Assembly: GCF_008641105.1 (NCBI RefSeq)
Contig: NZ_VTTI01000001.1
Coordinates: forward strand, 517,750-581,749
Length of the DNA stretch: 64,000 nt
Direction: 5' to 3'
From: Halopseudomonas salina
Lineage (GTDB): Bacteria > Pseudomonadota > Gammaproteobacteria > Pseudomonadales > Pseudomonadaceae
Of this stretch, positions 24,123-32,501 are shown in pieces. Below the pieces are notes generated by a model, which searched no databases, had not been told where the DNA came from, and saw only the letters and a program-made list of their open reading frames with translations. The position numbers and the translations under genes are program-made. How positions within the stretch are numbered: the stretch's first letter is position 1; every line of letters begins with the position of its first letter.

Positions 24123-25277
24123 ATGGAGATCACTTCCTACAGTATGAATTGGCACTACCCGACCGCGATGCGTGTGGGTGCAGGTCGCATTCGTGAACTC
24201 GGCAAATCCTGTAAACAGCTGGGCATGAAGGCACCATTGCTGGTCACCGATCCAGGCTTGGCGGCGATGACCATGGTTGAAGAGGCATTGCAGAATTGCC
24301 GCGACGCTGGTTTGCAGGTAGGACTGTTCAGCAGCATCAAGGGCAATCCCACCGGTGGCAACGTGGCCGACGGGGTAGCAGCGCTGAAGGCCGGGGGGCA
24401 CGATGGCGTGATTGCCTTTGGTGGTGGCTCCGCCATCGACGCAGCCAAGGCCGTGGCGCTGATCGCACATCAGACCTGCACCCTGTGGGAAGCCGGTCCG
24501 GCTACAGTGGACGCAAGCAAGATGCTGCCGGTAGTTGCCGTGCCCACCACTGCCGGTACCGGGTCGGAAGTCGGCCAGGCGGTAGTGATCACCGACGATG
24601 AGAACCACGTCAAGCGGCCCATTTTTCACCTCAAGATGGTTCCAGGTATCGTTATCCTTGACCCGGAGCTGACCCTGGGCCTGCCGGCCAAGCTCACTGC
24701 AGCAACCGGGATGGACGCCCTGGCGCACAACCTCGAAGCCTATTGCACACCGGTCTACCATCCAATGGCAGAGGGCGTAGCTCTGGAGGGTATGCGGCTG
24801 GTCAAGGAGTTTCTGCCCCGTGCAACGGCCAACGGTCAGGACGTGGATGCCCGTCAACAGATGTTGGTGGCGTCGAGCATGGGGGCGGTTGCCTTCCAGC
24901 GGGGCCTCGGCGCCATTCACGCGGTATCGCACAGCCTTGGCGCTCTGTATGACAGCCACCACGGTTTGTTGAACGCTATTGTCATGCCCTATGTTCTGGT
25001 AGCCAATCGAGCGGCCATCGAGCCGGAAATGCAGCGGTTGGCACGTTACCTGGACTTGCCTACTGCCGGTTTTGAGGGCGTTCTGGAGTGGGTTCTGGCA
25101 CTGCGCGCGGAACTGCAAATCCCCCACACGCTGGCCGAGATCGGCATGGACGACACCCAGGCAGAACTGGTCGGCAAGATGTCAGCCAAGGATGTCGCAG
25201 CCAGAACCAACGCTCTCAAGTTTGATGCCGGCCAGTATCAGCAGCTGTTTCTCAATGCCCTGCGCGGGGTGCTCTAG
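24123..25277 (+). CDS. Iron-containing alcohol dehydrogenase
   Basis: 384-residue group III (Fe-dependent) NAD(P)-linked alcohol dehydrogenase. NAD-binding region GGGSAIDAAKAVAL at about 100; PTTAGTGSEVG at about 143; metal ligands in GMDALAHNLEAY, HAVSHSLGALYD and SHHGLLNAI. ATG at 24123 has GGAG upstream and fits the family start. Substrate range in this family is broad and cannot be read from sequence. It converges with the 11-gene operon across a hairpin. Confidence 0.93.
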   Translation: MEITSYSMNWHYPTAMRVGAGRIRELGKSCKQLGMKAPLLVTDPGLAAMTMVEEALQNCRDAGLQVGLFSSIKGNPTGGNVADGVAALKAGGHDGVIAFGGGSAIDAAKAVALIAHQTCTLWEAGPATVDASKMLPVVAVPTTAGTGSEVGQAVVITDDENHVKRPIFHLKMVPGIVILDPELTLGLPAKLTAATGMDALAHNLEAYCTPVYHPMAEGVALEGMRLVKEFLPRATANGQDVDARQQMLVASSMGAVAFQRGLGAIHAVSHSLGALYDSHHGLLNAIVMPYVLVANRAAIEPEMQRLARYLDLPTAGFEGVLEWVLALRAELQIPHTLAEIGMDDTQAELVGKMSAKDVAARTNALKFDAGQYQQLFLNALRGVL

Positions 25278-25309
25278 GATATTTCTCAAACTTCACTATC
25301 AAGATGCAA

Positions 25310-25339
25310 GCCGCGGCATGGACCAGTTCCTGCCGCGGC
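25310..25339. terminator. Hairpin between convergent Fe-ADH gene and the 11-gene operon
   Basis: GCCGCGGCA and TGCCGCGGC form a perfect 9-base stem with a 12-base loop. It lies 33 bases past the dehydrogenase stop and 7 bases past the end of the last operon gene. Neither side has a strong U-tract. Confidence 0.55.
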
Positions 25340-25345
25340 TCGTCC

Positions 25346-26032
25346 TCAGGCCAGGGTAACCTCAATGCCGGCACCGACCATAACTATGCTGCCTGCTTCC
25401 GGCTCCTGCATGGTGATTTTCCTCTTGGCTGCAGGTGCGTCTACGGCGTTGCCCTGTTTGTCTACGGCCGAGAGTTCCTGATCCAGCAACTCGGCAAGCT
25501 GTAGTGCCTCTTCCCAATTTTTGTCTATCAGGGCGGGTACCACACGAATCTCGCTGGCGCGTGCCGGCGCGGGCACCGGCACGATCTTGAAAGTCACCTT
25601 GGCGGCGGCACTGGACTGAAAACCGTAGCGATTGGTCAGGTCCGCATTGACTGGTGCCGCATAAAGCCGTGCTGCCGGCAGCTGGGAATGTACCAGCCTC
25701 GAGCTGTTCAGGTCGCTCAGGTTCAACTGCGCGATCTTTCCCTTCGCTGGTATAGGGGCGGGTGGCTGGGTACGGGTGTCGCCGCTGATGCTCAGTGCTA
25801 CCTGAATCTCACCTGTGGTTTCTGGCAGGGCATAGAAAGTTGGTTGATATCCAATCTCCTGCAGCAAGCGCAGTTCAGCATCCCCCCCTTCGCTGTAGAT
25901 CGCCAGTACCTTGGCCAGCGAGCCCTGGTCCAGAGCTTCCTGGGCCTGGGCGACCCCCTGCCCGACGGCTGCAATTATTTCACCGATGGGTGCTGCCATC
26001 ACGTCGCTGACCAGATTCTTGATGGTTGTCAT
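25346..26032 (-). CDS. Module protein with PASTA-like C-terminus (operon gene 11)
   Basis: 228 residues, last gene of the operon. The N-terminus carries the shared module: GVAQAQEALDQGS at about 26, GYQPTFYAL at about 62, and FKIVPVPAPA at about 150. The C-terminal 70 residues (VVPALIDKNWEEALQLAEL, then MQEPEAGSIVMVGAGIEV) follow the PASTA pattern, a fold that binds peptidoglycan or beta-lactams in other proteins. No signal peptide or membrane segment. AGGA precedes the ATG. Family not recognised; the PASTA assignment is by pattern only. Confidence 0.8.
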   Translation of the reverse strand: MTTIKNLVSDVMAAPIGEIIAAVGQGVAQAQEALDQGSLAKVLAIYSEGGDAELRLLQEIGYQPTFYALPETTGEIQVALSISGDTRTQPPAPIPAKGKIAQLNLSDLNSSRLVHSQLPAARLYAAPVNADLTNRYGFQSSAAAKVTFKIVPVPAPARASEIRVVPALIDKNWEEALQLAELLDQELSAVDKQGNAVDAPAAKRKITMQEPEAGSIVMVGAGIEVTLA

Positions 26033-26050
26033 TGCGTTTATCCTGTGTGC

Positions 26051-27436
26051 TTAGGCTTGGGTGAAAACCACCATGATGCTCTCGCCGGGGCTTACCTGCG
26101 TGCCCTTGGCGGGTAGCTGACGTATGGCCTGACCAATCGGCAGGCTGGAGTTGGTAACGCTCTGATAGGCAGCATCCATGTTCAACCCCATATCTCTGGC
26201 CAGACGTCGGGCCAGCGTTTCGGTGAGTTCGGTGAAGTCGGGTACGCTGATCAGCCCCTCGTCTTCGCTCACGGCGGCGTCGGGCAAGAACTCCAGGTTT
26301 ACATCGGTGAACATGCCTGCTGCGCCCTTGTTGTTCAGATCCGCCAGGGTCGGCATGGTCAACTGGTTACCCGAGACCAGGGTCTTGAGGTTGAGGGACA
26401 CCTTGCCCAGTCGGTATGGCACCGCTTCGTTGTTGAGTGCCATCTGCGCCTCCTGCAACTGTTTACCGATATTGGCATACAGCTCACCAGCACCTACCTG
26501 GGTATTCATCTGCTGCTTCAGCTGTTCGGCTTCGTCCTTGGCCTTGGCGGCTTCCTCCATTGCAGCACTCGACACCTTGGCCATTTCCTTCAGGCGCTCG
26601 GTATAGCTGGTCAGTTCCAGGTTCTTGGCATTGATGGTCTGTTGCAGTTGCATTGCACGTATGTCGTAGTCTGCTGCCTGACGGATGATCTGCTCGTTCA
26701 GGTTTAGCTTCATGGTTTCGGTAGCCAGGGTGAATTGCTCGTTTACCGGTTTGCTCGAGGCAGTGGTGGCGGGCTTTGCCTTGAGCTCCCTCTCCAGCGT
26801 CGCAATCCTGCTCTGCGCCAGACGCAGCTCCTGTGTGGTCTTGAGGTTGTTCTGCTCGAGCTGCACCATCTGCATCTGTTTCTGGTTCAGCTCGGTATCC
26901 TGTAGCTCTATGCGCTTGGTCAGGTCGGCATTCATGCGCAACTGCGCGGTGCTCGGTTGTTCCACAATCTGCGGCTTTACGAAGGCTGTAATAGGCGCGC
27001 CAGCCATGGTCATGCGGGCGGTCGCAGCGCTAACTTGGGGTGCAGGCGGACGGGGTACACCGGCTATCAGGTAGTCATCTGTCTGGCTGAAGGGAGCTGT
27101 GTGGTCGCTGCGCGCGATGGCGTTATTGGCCAGACGTTGTATCTGTCCGAAGGATAGGTGAGCGGAGGTAGCCGACGCGACCTGCACCAGGCCACCTTCA
27201 GCAAGGACCCGGGCAGGCTGCCCCGAGACGCTGGCTTCACACAGGCGCATGGCCGGCAGTATTTCACCGCCGGAAGTCAGTTTGGTTTTCAGAGAAAAGC
27301 GACCCTGGGCGTTCAGTGCAGCCTTGGCCTGGGCGCGCCAGGCCTTGCGGGTCAGATCATAGATCTGCACCTGTACTGTACCGGTGGCGGGTTTGCCGTC
27401 GGCTTCCAGCACGACGCCAGTGATACTCCATTGCAT
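26051..27436 (-). CDS. Beta-domain / coiled-coil / PASTA-like protein (operon gene 10)
   Basis: 461 residues. Residues 1-105 look like a prealbumin or carboxypeptidase-regulatory-like beta sandwich (SITGVVLEADGKPATGTVQ, then LNAQGRFSLKT), a type also found in large toxin complexes. Residues about 160-330 are a long coiled coil rich in Gln, Leu and Glu. The C-terminal 70 residues (VPDFTELTETLARRLARDM, then LPAKGTQVSPGESIMVVF) follow the PASTA pattern, as in gene 11. No signal peptide, so a structural or scaffold part of a cytoplasmic assembly is inferred. Not recognised as a named family. Confidence 0.82.
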   Translation of the reverse strand: MQWSITGVVLEADGKPATGTVQVQIYDLTRKAWRAQAKAALNAQGRFSLKTKLTSGGEILPAMRLCEASVSGQPARVLAEGGLVQVASATSAHLSFGQIQRLANNAIARSDHTAPFSQTDDYLIAGVPRPPAPQVSAATARMTMAGAPITAFVKPQIVEQPSTAQLRMNADLTKRIELQDTELNQKQMQMVQLEQNNLKTTQELRLAQSRIATLERELKAKPATTASSKPVNEQFTLATETMKLNLNEQIIRQAADYDIRAMQLQQTINAKNLELTSYTERLKEMAKVSSAAMEEAAKAKDEAEQLKQQMNTQVGAGELYANIGKQLQEAQMALNNEAVPYRLGKVSLNLKTLVSGNQLTMPTLADLNNKGAAGMFTDVNLEFLPDAAVSEDEGLISVPDFTELTETLARRLARDMGLNMDAAYQSVTNSSLPIGQAIRQLPAKGTQVSPGESIMVVFTQA

Positions 27437-27446
27437 GAAGGTGTTC

Positions 27447-28172
27447 CTACGGGCTGAGAATGAGTTGGGTCAGGGTTGGGCCGCTGCTGATCAGCAGCAC
27501 GATATTGGCGTTCGCCGGGACCTTGTTGGTCAGTTCGACATCAACCTCGGCATTGCCTTGTTCGTCCGTTTCTACCACACGCTGGCTGAACTGCACCGCC
27601 GTTCTGATCTTGTCTTCGCTGAAGCTGGCTGGCGCACCAGCCAGCTCGCTAAGCTTCTGACTGGCTTCAATATCCAGATTGAACTCGATCATCGCCCCGC
27701 TGATCAGGTCGCCGGCAGTATTGCTCAAGTTGACCAGGATTTGGCGGATGCGCGGCTTGTCGGTGTTGCTCATGGCTCGCGTAACCAACCGGTTCGTGGG
27801 CAGGTTGTTGCTCGGCGGTACCGACACCAGCCGACCGCTGAAGGTACTGGTCAGCTCGGTGGAACTGCTGCTCGGTTCGGAGTTGGCGTTCAGGCTGGGC
27901 ATTTTCAGACGCAGCATGGGGATTTTCTGAATCTTGGCACTGGTCGCACCCATAGCCCGCGTTGGCGCAGCCGGAGCGGCCTGCTCGGTGGTCTCCATGG
28001 TCGCCTTGATGGTGAAGTCCAGATAGGGCAGGTGGTAGCTGCTGCGCGGTCGCCCATAGTTGTCGGTGGGCGGCATCTCGTCGAGTACGGCCTGGGCATC
28101 GCGCAGTCCCCGGGCCAGCCCGAGTAATACCTGTTCGATGGAGCTGGAAACGAATTGGCTGGATTTGCTCAT
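27447..28172 (-). CDS. Divergent module protein (operon gene 9)
   Basis: 241 residues. The N-terminus (VLLGLARGLRDAQAVLDEM) is a weak relative of the AIAxAQxxLD helix, and LVSVPPSNNL at about 130 resembles the module tail. The central FxPxFYxF motif is lost or replaced by HLPYLDF. The C-terminal 110 residues form a beta-rich domain (IRQILVNLSNTAGDLISG, then TDEQGNAEVDVELTNKVP) unlike the other members. The ATG is 2 bases after the stop of gene 8. Unknown function. Confidence 0.78.
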   Translation of the reverse strand: MSKSSQFVSSSIEQVLLGLARGLRDAQAVLDEMPPTDNYGRPRSSYHLPYLDFTIKATMETTEQAAPAAPTRAMGATSAKIQKIPMLRLKMPSLNANSEPSSSSTELTSTFSGRLVSVPPSNNLPTNRLVTRAMSNTDKPRIRQILVNLSNTAGDLISGAMIEFNLDIEASQKLSELAGAPASFSEDKIRTAVQFSQRVVETDEQGNAEVDVELTNKVPANANIVLLISSGPTLTQLILSP

Positions 28173-28174
28173 GG

Positions 28175-28996
28175 TCAGTCGGTACTCAATTGAGGTCGTT
28201 GGGCGCGGCGTTCCTGGGCTCGCTCACGCTTCATCATGTCCTGGCGTTCAGCCTGTCGTTCGGCCCGGCGCGCTTCCAGGCGCTCTGCGCGCTGTTGCTC
28301 GCGTTGTCGGTCACGGCGCTGCGCCAGGTCGTCGGTGGAGCCCGGGGCGATACCAAGCAGTTTTTCCGTGCGTTGCTTATAGCGCTGGTCGAAACTCTCC
28401 CGCGTGGTGGCGCGTTCGGTCCGGGTAGGATGCCGGGCCGCATCCAGCCGCTGTGTCAGGGGTGCCTCGACGGGTCGGGAAAGGGGTGCCTGGATGGTCT
28501 CCCTACGGCTGTTTCGCAGACGTTCCTGCGCCTTGTTGCGGGCATCGTTGACGCGCTGATCGAGGCGCTGCATCAGGCTTTGCTTCTGGGCGAGCAGCTG
28601 GCGTGCCCGATCCTCGGCCTGGCCTGCCTGGCTGTCGCGCAACGCTTGCCAGCCATCGCGGGGGGCTTGCCGAGGCCGTTGATCCAGAGCTGCGGCAGGT
28701 TCGGTCTTGCACTGTTCGTGCTGGCGCGCCCAGCGTTCCAGCTCGGCGCGGCGTTCAGCCATGCTGGCAACCGGAAAGCGCGGATCCTCCCCGGGGGTTT
28801 GCCCTGCGCGTGTGGGGCTCGACCCCAGCTCTTGCATGCGGGCCTCCAGCGCCTTGCGCTTTTCCAGCAGTGACTGCAGAGCAGGCAGCTGCTCGGCAAC
28901 GCTGGCAAGATCGGCTGGTGGGGCGCGCTGTGCCTCCCGCGTGCGTCGCCCTCCAGTCTGTTGCCGGGCCAGGTCGCGCCAGGTCTTGCGACTCAT
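28175..28996 (-). CDS. Arg/Gln-rich coiled-coil protein (operon gene 8)
   Basis: 273 residues with an extreme composition: Arg, Gln, Ala and Glu dominate, the charge is strongly positive, and hydrophobic residues are few. Heptad-like helices occur at about 30-55, 80-100, 115-160 and 215-265. No known domain. The start overlaps the end of gene 7 by four bases (ATGA), so the two are made together. It could be a scaffold, a nucleic-acid-binding protein or a length-setting rod. The real frame is supported by this coupling and by its fit in an unbroken operon. Confidence 0.78.
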   Translation of the reverse strand: MSRKTWRDLARQQTGGRRTREAQRAPPADLASVAEQLPALQSLLEKRKALEARMQELGSSPTRAGQTPGEDPRFPVASMAERRAELERWARQHEQCKTEPAAALDQRPRQAPRDGWQALRDSQAGQAEDRARQLLAQKQSLMQRLDQRVNDARNKAQERLRNSRRETIQAPLSRPVEAPLTQRLDAARHPTRTERATTRESFDQRYKQRTEKLLGIAPGSTDDLAQRRDRQREQQRAERLEARRAERQAERQDMMKRERAQERRAQRPQLSTD

Positions 28997-29526
28997 TCTT
29001 CGCCTTCCTCCTCAATCATCTTGCGGATGCGTTCCTCGAGAATCGCCGGAGGCGGCACGGTTACCAGCTTGGTCCGCATGACCGAACTGCCCTCCGCGGA
29101 ATACTGATACTTGCTGGCGAAACTGGCGGATACCGAGCTGGCTGTCATCGAGCCGGCGGCGAAGAAAGGCAACGCGCCGCCCTTGGCACTGGCTTTGACC
29201 TGATTGCGTTTGAAGGTCGAGCTGCGTTCACTGCTGACGCTGATCGATATCTTCAGCTCGATGACGGTGTCGACGAACTGATAAAACGTTGGCATGAACC
29301 CGAGTTCGAGCAGGCTGTAGGACTTGCCGTTACTGAACTCGACCTTGTAGGTCTGCTCGCTGCCACCGTCTTCGTCCTCATCAGTGCCGCTGGCGTAGCC
29401 GGCCATCATGCGCGCGATACGCAGGGACACCAGGTCCAGTTCGAGCTGCGCCTCGGCAATACCCACGCCCAGATTGCGCACCATCATCGGAAACGGGACG
29501 TTCATTAATTCCGTGCCTACAGACAT
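28993..29526 (-). CDS. Module protein, short form (operon gene 7)
   Basis: 177 residues, almost only the shared module. GVGIAEAQLELDLVSLRIA at about 21-39, LLELGFMPTFYQFVDTVIEL at about 71-90, KYQYSAEGSSVMRTKL at about 137, and VPPPAILEERIRKMIEEE at the end. Between the second and third blocks is a variable Ser/Lys-rich segment. No signal peptide. Closest to gene 6 by eye, so a recent duplication is likely. AGGAGG precedes the ATG. No named family recognised. Confidence 0.82.
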   Translation of the reverse strand: MSVGTELMNVPFPMMVRNLGVGIAEAQLELDLVSLRIARMMAGYASGTDEDEDGGSEQTYKVEFSNGKSYSLLELGFMPTFYQFVDTVIELKISISVSSERSSTFKRNQVKASAKGGALPFFAAGSMTASSVSASFASKYQYSAEGSSVMRTKLVTVPPPAILEERIRKMIEEEGEE

Positions 29527-29556
29527 GGTCGATCCTCCTGTTCAGGCTGTGGGCAC

Positions 29557-30261
29557 TCAGGCGTCTTCTTCCGCTTCGGCCGGCTGACGGCGCGCTGCGG
29601 CTTCTTCCATCATCGCGCGGATTCGTTCTTCCAGAATCGGCGGCGGCGGGACCGGCGCCAGCTTGGTACGCAACAGGCTCGACCCCTCGGCTGAATAGGA
29701 GTACTTGGACGAATAGGTGGCGTCTACCTGGCTGGTGGCCACGGTCGATGAACCACTATTCTTGCCGCCGAAAACCTTGCCGAACAGGCCGCTGGTCTTG
29801 TTCTTCTTCGAGTTCTCGGTTTTCTTGTTGCTGCGGGTGCTGGTGAACTCGCGGGTGCGGGTGATCTTGATGGCGATCTTCACCTCGATGATGGTGTCCA
29901 CGAAGTTGTAGAAGACCGGCGTGAAGCCCAGCTCCAGCATCGACAGTCGCGTCGGCACGCGGACCATGCCGTCAGCGTCCTTGTGCTTGACCGCTTCGGT
30001 CACGACCTTGGCGTAGCCGGTATCAATGGCAGCGAGCGAATTGGCCGCGTTTTCGGTCATGTATTCGTGACCAAAGAAGATCCGGCTGTCATCGAAGGTG
30101 ATGTTGCCTTCGTCATCGTAAATGGTGCGCAGGCCGCCCATCATTTCGGCGACGTCAATCGAGGCTTCGTCGAGCTTGACCTGGGCTTCGGCGATGGCGA
30201 ATGCCATCTGCCGGATCATGTCGCCCATGGGGACATTAAGTAGTTCCTGACCGATACTCAT
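29557..30261 (-). CDS. Module protein (operon gene 6)
   Basis: 234 residues. FAIAEAQVKLDEASIDVAEM at about 21, LELGFTPVFYNFVDTIIEVK at about 109, KYSYSAEGSSLLRTKL at about 190, and VPPPPILEERIRAMMEE near the end. A 45-residue insert (about 45-90) and a Lys/Ser/Gly-rich stretch (about 140-165) set it apart from gene 7. The ribosome binding site and start (AAGGAGCTGCACAATGAGT) nearly repeat those of gene 4, a sign of duplication. Unknown function. Confidence 0.82.
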   Translation of the reverse strand: MSIGQELLNVPMGDMIRQMAFAIAEAQVKLDEASIDVAEMMGGLRTIYDDEGNITFDDSRIFFGHEYMTENAANSLAAIDTGYAKVVTEAVKHKDADGMVRVPTRLSMLELGFTPVFYNFVDTIIEVKIAIKITRTREFTSTRSNKKTENSKKNKTSGLFGKVFGGKNSGSSTVATSQVDATYSSKYSYSAEGSSLLRTKLAPVPPPPILEERIRAMMEEAAARRQPAEAEEDA

Positions 30262-30279
30262 TGTGCAGCTCCTTTGAAC

Positions 30280-30759
30280 TTAGTCATCCTGATTCTGCAG
30301 GCCCTTGTCGTGCAGCCGGCGCAGTACTTCGCTGAAAGCCTCCGGGGCGGGCAGCGATACCAGCCGGGCGGCGATTGAACTGGTGCCCTCGGCGGACACC
30401 GAAAATTTGCGCGCATAGGACACATCCACGCTTGCCGCAACCATGACCACGCCGTAATTGACCCGTGCCGTCACGCCGGCTGAAACCGAGGTCTCGGTGG
30501 TTTCCGACATGCTGAATGACAGCTTTGCCTCCACTGTGGCCTCGGTGAAGGCGTAGAAGCTGGGCGCAAAGCCCAGAGTCAGCAGGTTGTAGGTTTCACC
30601 GTTGAGCTCCACCGGTGTCTCGGCCATCTGTTTGGCGACCTCGACCGAGTTGCTGTCCAGCGCCGACTGGGCCTGGGCAATGGCCAGACCGAGCCGCTCG
30701 ATGATCTGCGGCAGCGGCGCACTGACCAGGGAGCGGGTAACACTGACGGTTTCCGACAC
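30280..30759 (-). CDS. Module protein, minimal form (operon gene 5)
   Basis: 159 residues, the smallest full module. LGLAIAQAQSALDSNSVEVA at about 23, LTLGFAPSFYAFTEATVEAK at about 58, KFSVSAEGTSSIAARLVSLP at about 117, then PAPEAFSEVLRRLHDKG. Alternating beta pattern between blocks. GTG start at 30759 with GGAGGAA upstream; the preceding gene stops 3 bases before. No signal peptide. It best defines the minimum unit of the paralogous set. Confidence 0.82.
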   Translation of the reverse strand: MSETVSVTRSLVSAPLPQIIERLGLAIAQAQSALDSNSVEVAKQMAETPVELNGETYNLLTLGFAPSFYAFTEATVEAKLSFSMSETTETSVSAGVTARVNYGVVMVAASVDVSYARKFSVSAEGTSSIAARLVSLPAPEAFSEVLRRLHDKGLQNQDD

Positions 30760-30762
30760 GGT

Positions 30763-32487
30763 CTATTCCTCCAGGAAGGTGCGGATGGTCTCGAGAAATT
30801 CCGGAGGGGCCGGAATCGAGACCAGCCGTGCTGAAATCGACGAGTTACCGGTCACGTCCAGCTCGAATTTCTTGCTTTCATGCATGCTGAATGTCGCGCC
30901 TACCGCCACGGTATGGTTGCCGGTACGTCGTTGCGTCTCACGCTGGGCGGAGGTCCGTTCGAACTGTTCGGTAACCGTGATGCTTTCGCTGCTACTGACG
31001 CGCACATCACGGCTCGAGCGGGTGATCAGGCGCAGGCTGACGGGGTCGGTTTCGCGGGCCAGGTTACAGATGGCGCCGCTGGCCGATGCGGCGATCTGGC
31101 TGGCGCTATCGGCGTTGATGCTGTTGCTCAGGTTCTTGGCGAAGGCCTGGGGGCTGTCAGCCTCGAGGCCGTCTATCGCAGCCCCGGACAACTCCCAGGT
31201 TTGTCCTTCAGCGGTGACGGTCTTGCCATTGACGCCTGTCAGGGTCTGGCTATCGAAGGTATGTATCCATCCATTGGTACCGGGCTCGGAGCCATCCCGT
31301 CGGTCCGGGCTGACGCCGCTGATGGGCTCGCCATTCTCGGCATCGACCCGGATCATCTCGATATCCAGCAGAATCTCCACTCTGCGATGGGCCTGGTCGT
31401 AAGGCAGACCTTCCCGATCCCCGGGGTTGGCGCTGATTTCGCCCTCGCCGGTGGTGGTGGTGATCTGGCTTTCCTGCACACCCATGCGGATCATCTGACG
31501 CTTGACCTCGTTGGCGCGCCGCTGGGACAGATCCAGGTTGTAATCAGGCGTCGCCGGCGGGTCCGCATGCCCGACGATCTTGAAATGCAGTGAGCTGCGC
31601 GCCAGCAGAAGGGCTACTTCCTGGAGCTTGTCCAGTTGATCAGCACGAATGTTGGCGCGGTTGATGTCGAACAGAATGTTCTCGATCGGGAAGCCAGGGG
31701 GGAAAAGCTTGGCATTGAACCCAGCGTCCTCAAAATGGGTTTTGACCTTCCGTGCATAGTTGCGGATGCTGTTGGAAACGGGCACCTGGACGGTGATGTC
31801 TGGATTGACCACAAAGTCGGTGGCTGAATTGGCTGCTATGCGAATGAAACCGCAGGCGTAGCCGAAGGCCTTGAAGGCCACCGCGTTGGCTGTGCATTCG
31901 ACCAGCGCGGCACTGGCGTTGGAGGTTGGATTGATGGGGGTTTCCGTGCGGTCGAAAGCCACTGCGTCGATATCTGCATTGCCTGCCAGGGCATCCACCA
32001 GATTGTTCAGACGCGCTTCGAGATCGGGGCCGTTGACGCCAATGCGCTCATTGTTGACCACGACTTCACCGGCTGACTGGCTGGTGATCTGCAGTTTGGC
32101 CTCGCGGGTGCGGGTTTCGTTGCTGGTGCCACTCTCGCTAGTCGTTTCGCTGTTCTCTGACGACGCCTCGTTGCCGAATGTGCCGTCGTAGGCGGCGTTT
32201 ACACCCAGGTCCCATCCTGAGTTCTCTTCGACCTTCAAGCGCAGGTTCATCGAGCAACTGATGTCGGCATGCTGATAGTGGTAAAACGCCGGGCTGAAGC
32301 CCATTTCGATCAGCGTCTTGCCTCCCAGGCCGGGAATGGGCGAGATAAAGCTGTCCAACTGTTCGATGGAATTGGCATCCAGTGCCTGTTGCGCCTTCGC
32401 GATACCCAGGCCGAGACTGGAAATGAACTCGGCGACACTGGCATCGGCGAGTACCTCGCCCGGCTTTAACCCATTGTATTGACTCAT
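30763..32487 (-). CDS. Module protein with internal OmpA-like domain (operon gene 4)
   Basis: 574 residues. The N-terminus carries the module (LGLGIAKAQQALDANSIEQL, then EMGFSPAFYHYQHADI) and the C-terminus its closing tail (VTGNSSISARLVSIPAPPEF). Between them, residues about 265-380 form an OmpA_C-like domain: ENILFDINRANIRADQ, KIVGHADPP and LSQRRANEVKRQMIRMGV. OmpA-like domains normally bind peptidoglycan in exported proteins, yet here no signal peptide exists. A Ser/Thr/Glu-rich stretch lies at about 105-130. A strong AAGGAG precedes the ATG. Confidence 0.88.
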   Translation of the reverse strand: MSQYNGLKPGEVLADASVAEFISSLGLGIAKAQQALDANSIEQLDSFISPIPGLGGKTLIEMGFSPAFYHYQHADISCSMNLRLKVEENSGWDLGVNAAYDGTFGNEASSENSETTSESGTSNETRTREAKLQITSQSAGEVVVNNERIGVNGPDLEARLNNLVDALAGNADIDAVAFDRTETPINPTSNASAALVECTANAVAFKAFGYACGFIRIAANSATDFVVNPDITVQVPVSNSIRNYARKVKTHFEDAGFNAKLFPPGFPIENILFDINRANIRADQLDKLQEVALLLARSSLHFKIVGHADPPATPDYNLDLSQRRANEVKRQMIRMGVQESQITTTTGEGEISANPGDREGLPYDQAHRRVEILLDIEMIRVDAENGEPISGVSPDRRDGSEPGTNGWIHTFDSQTLTGVNGKTVTAEGQTWELSGAAIDGLEADSPQAFAKNLSNSINADSASQIAASASGAICNLARETDPVSLRLITRSSRDVRVSSSESITVTEQFERTSAQRETQRRTGNHTVAVGATFSMHESKKFELDVTGNSSISARLVSIPAPPEFLETIRTFLEE

Positions 32488-32501
32488 TTGTATAGCTCCT
32501 T

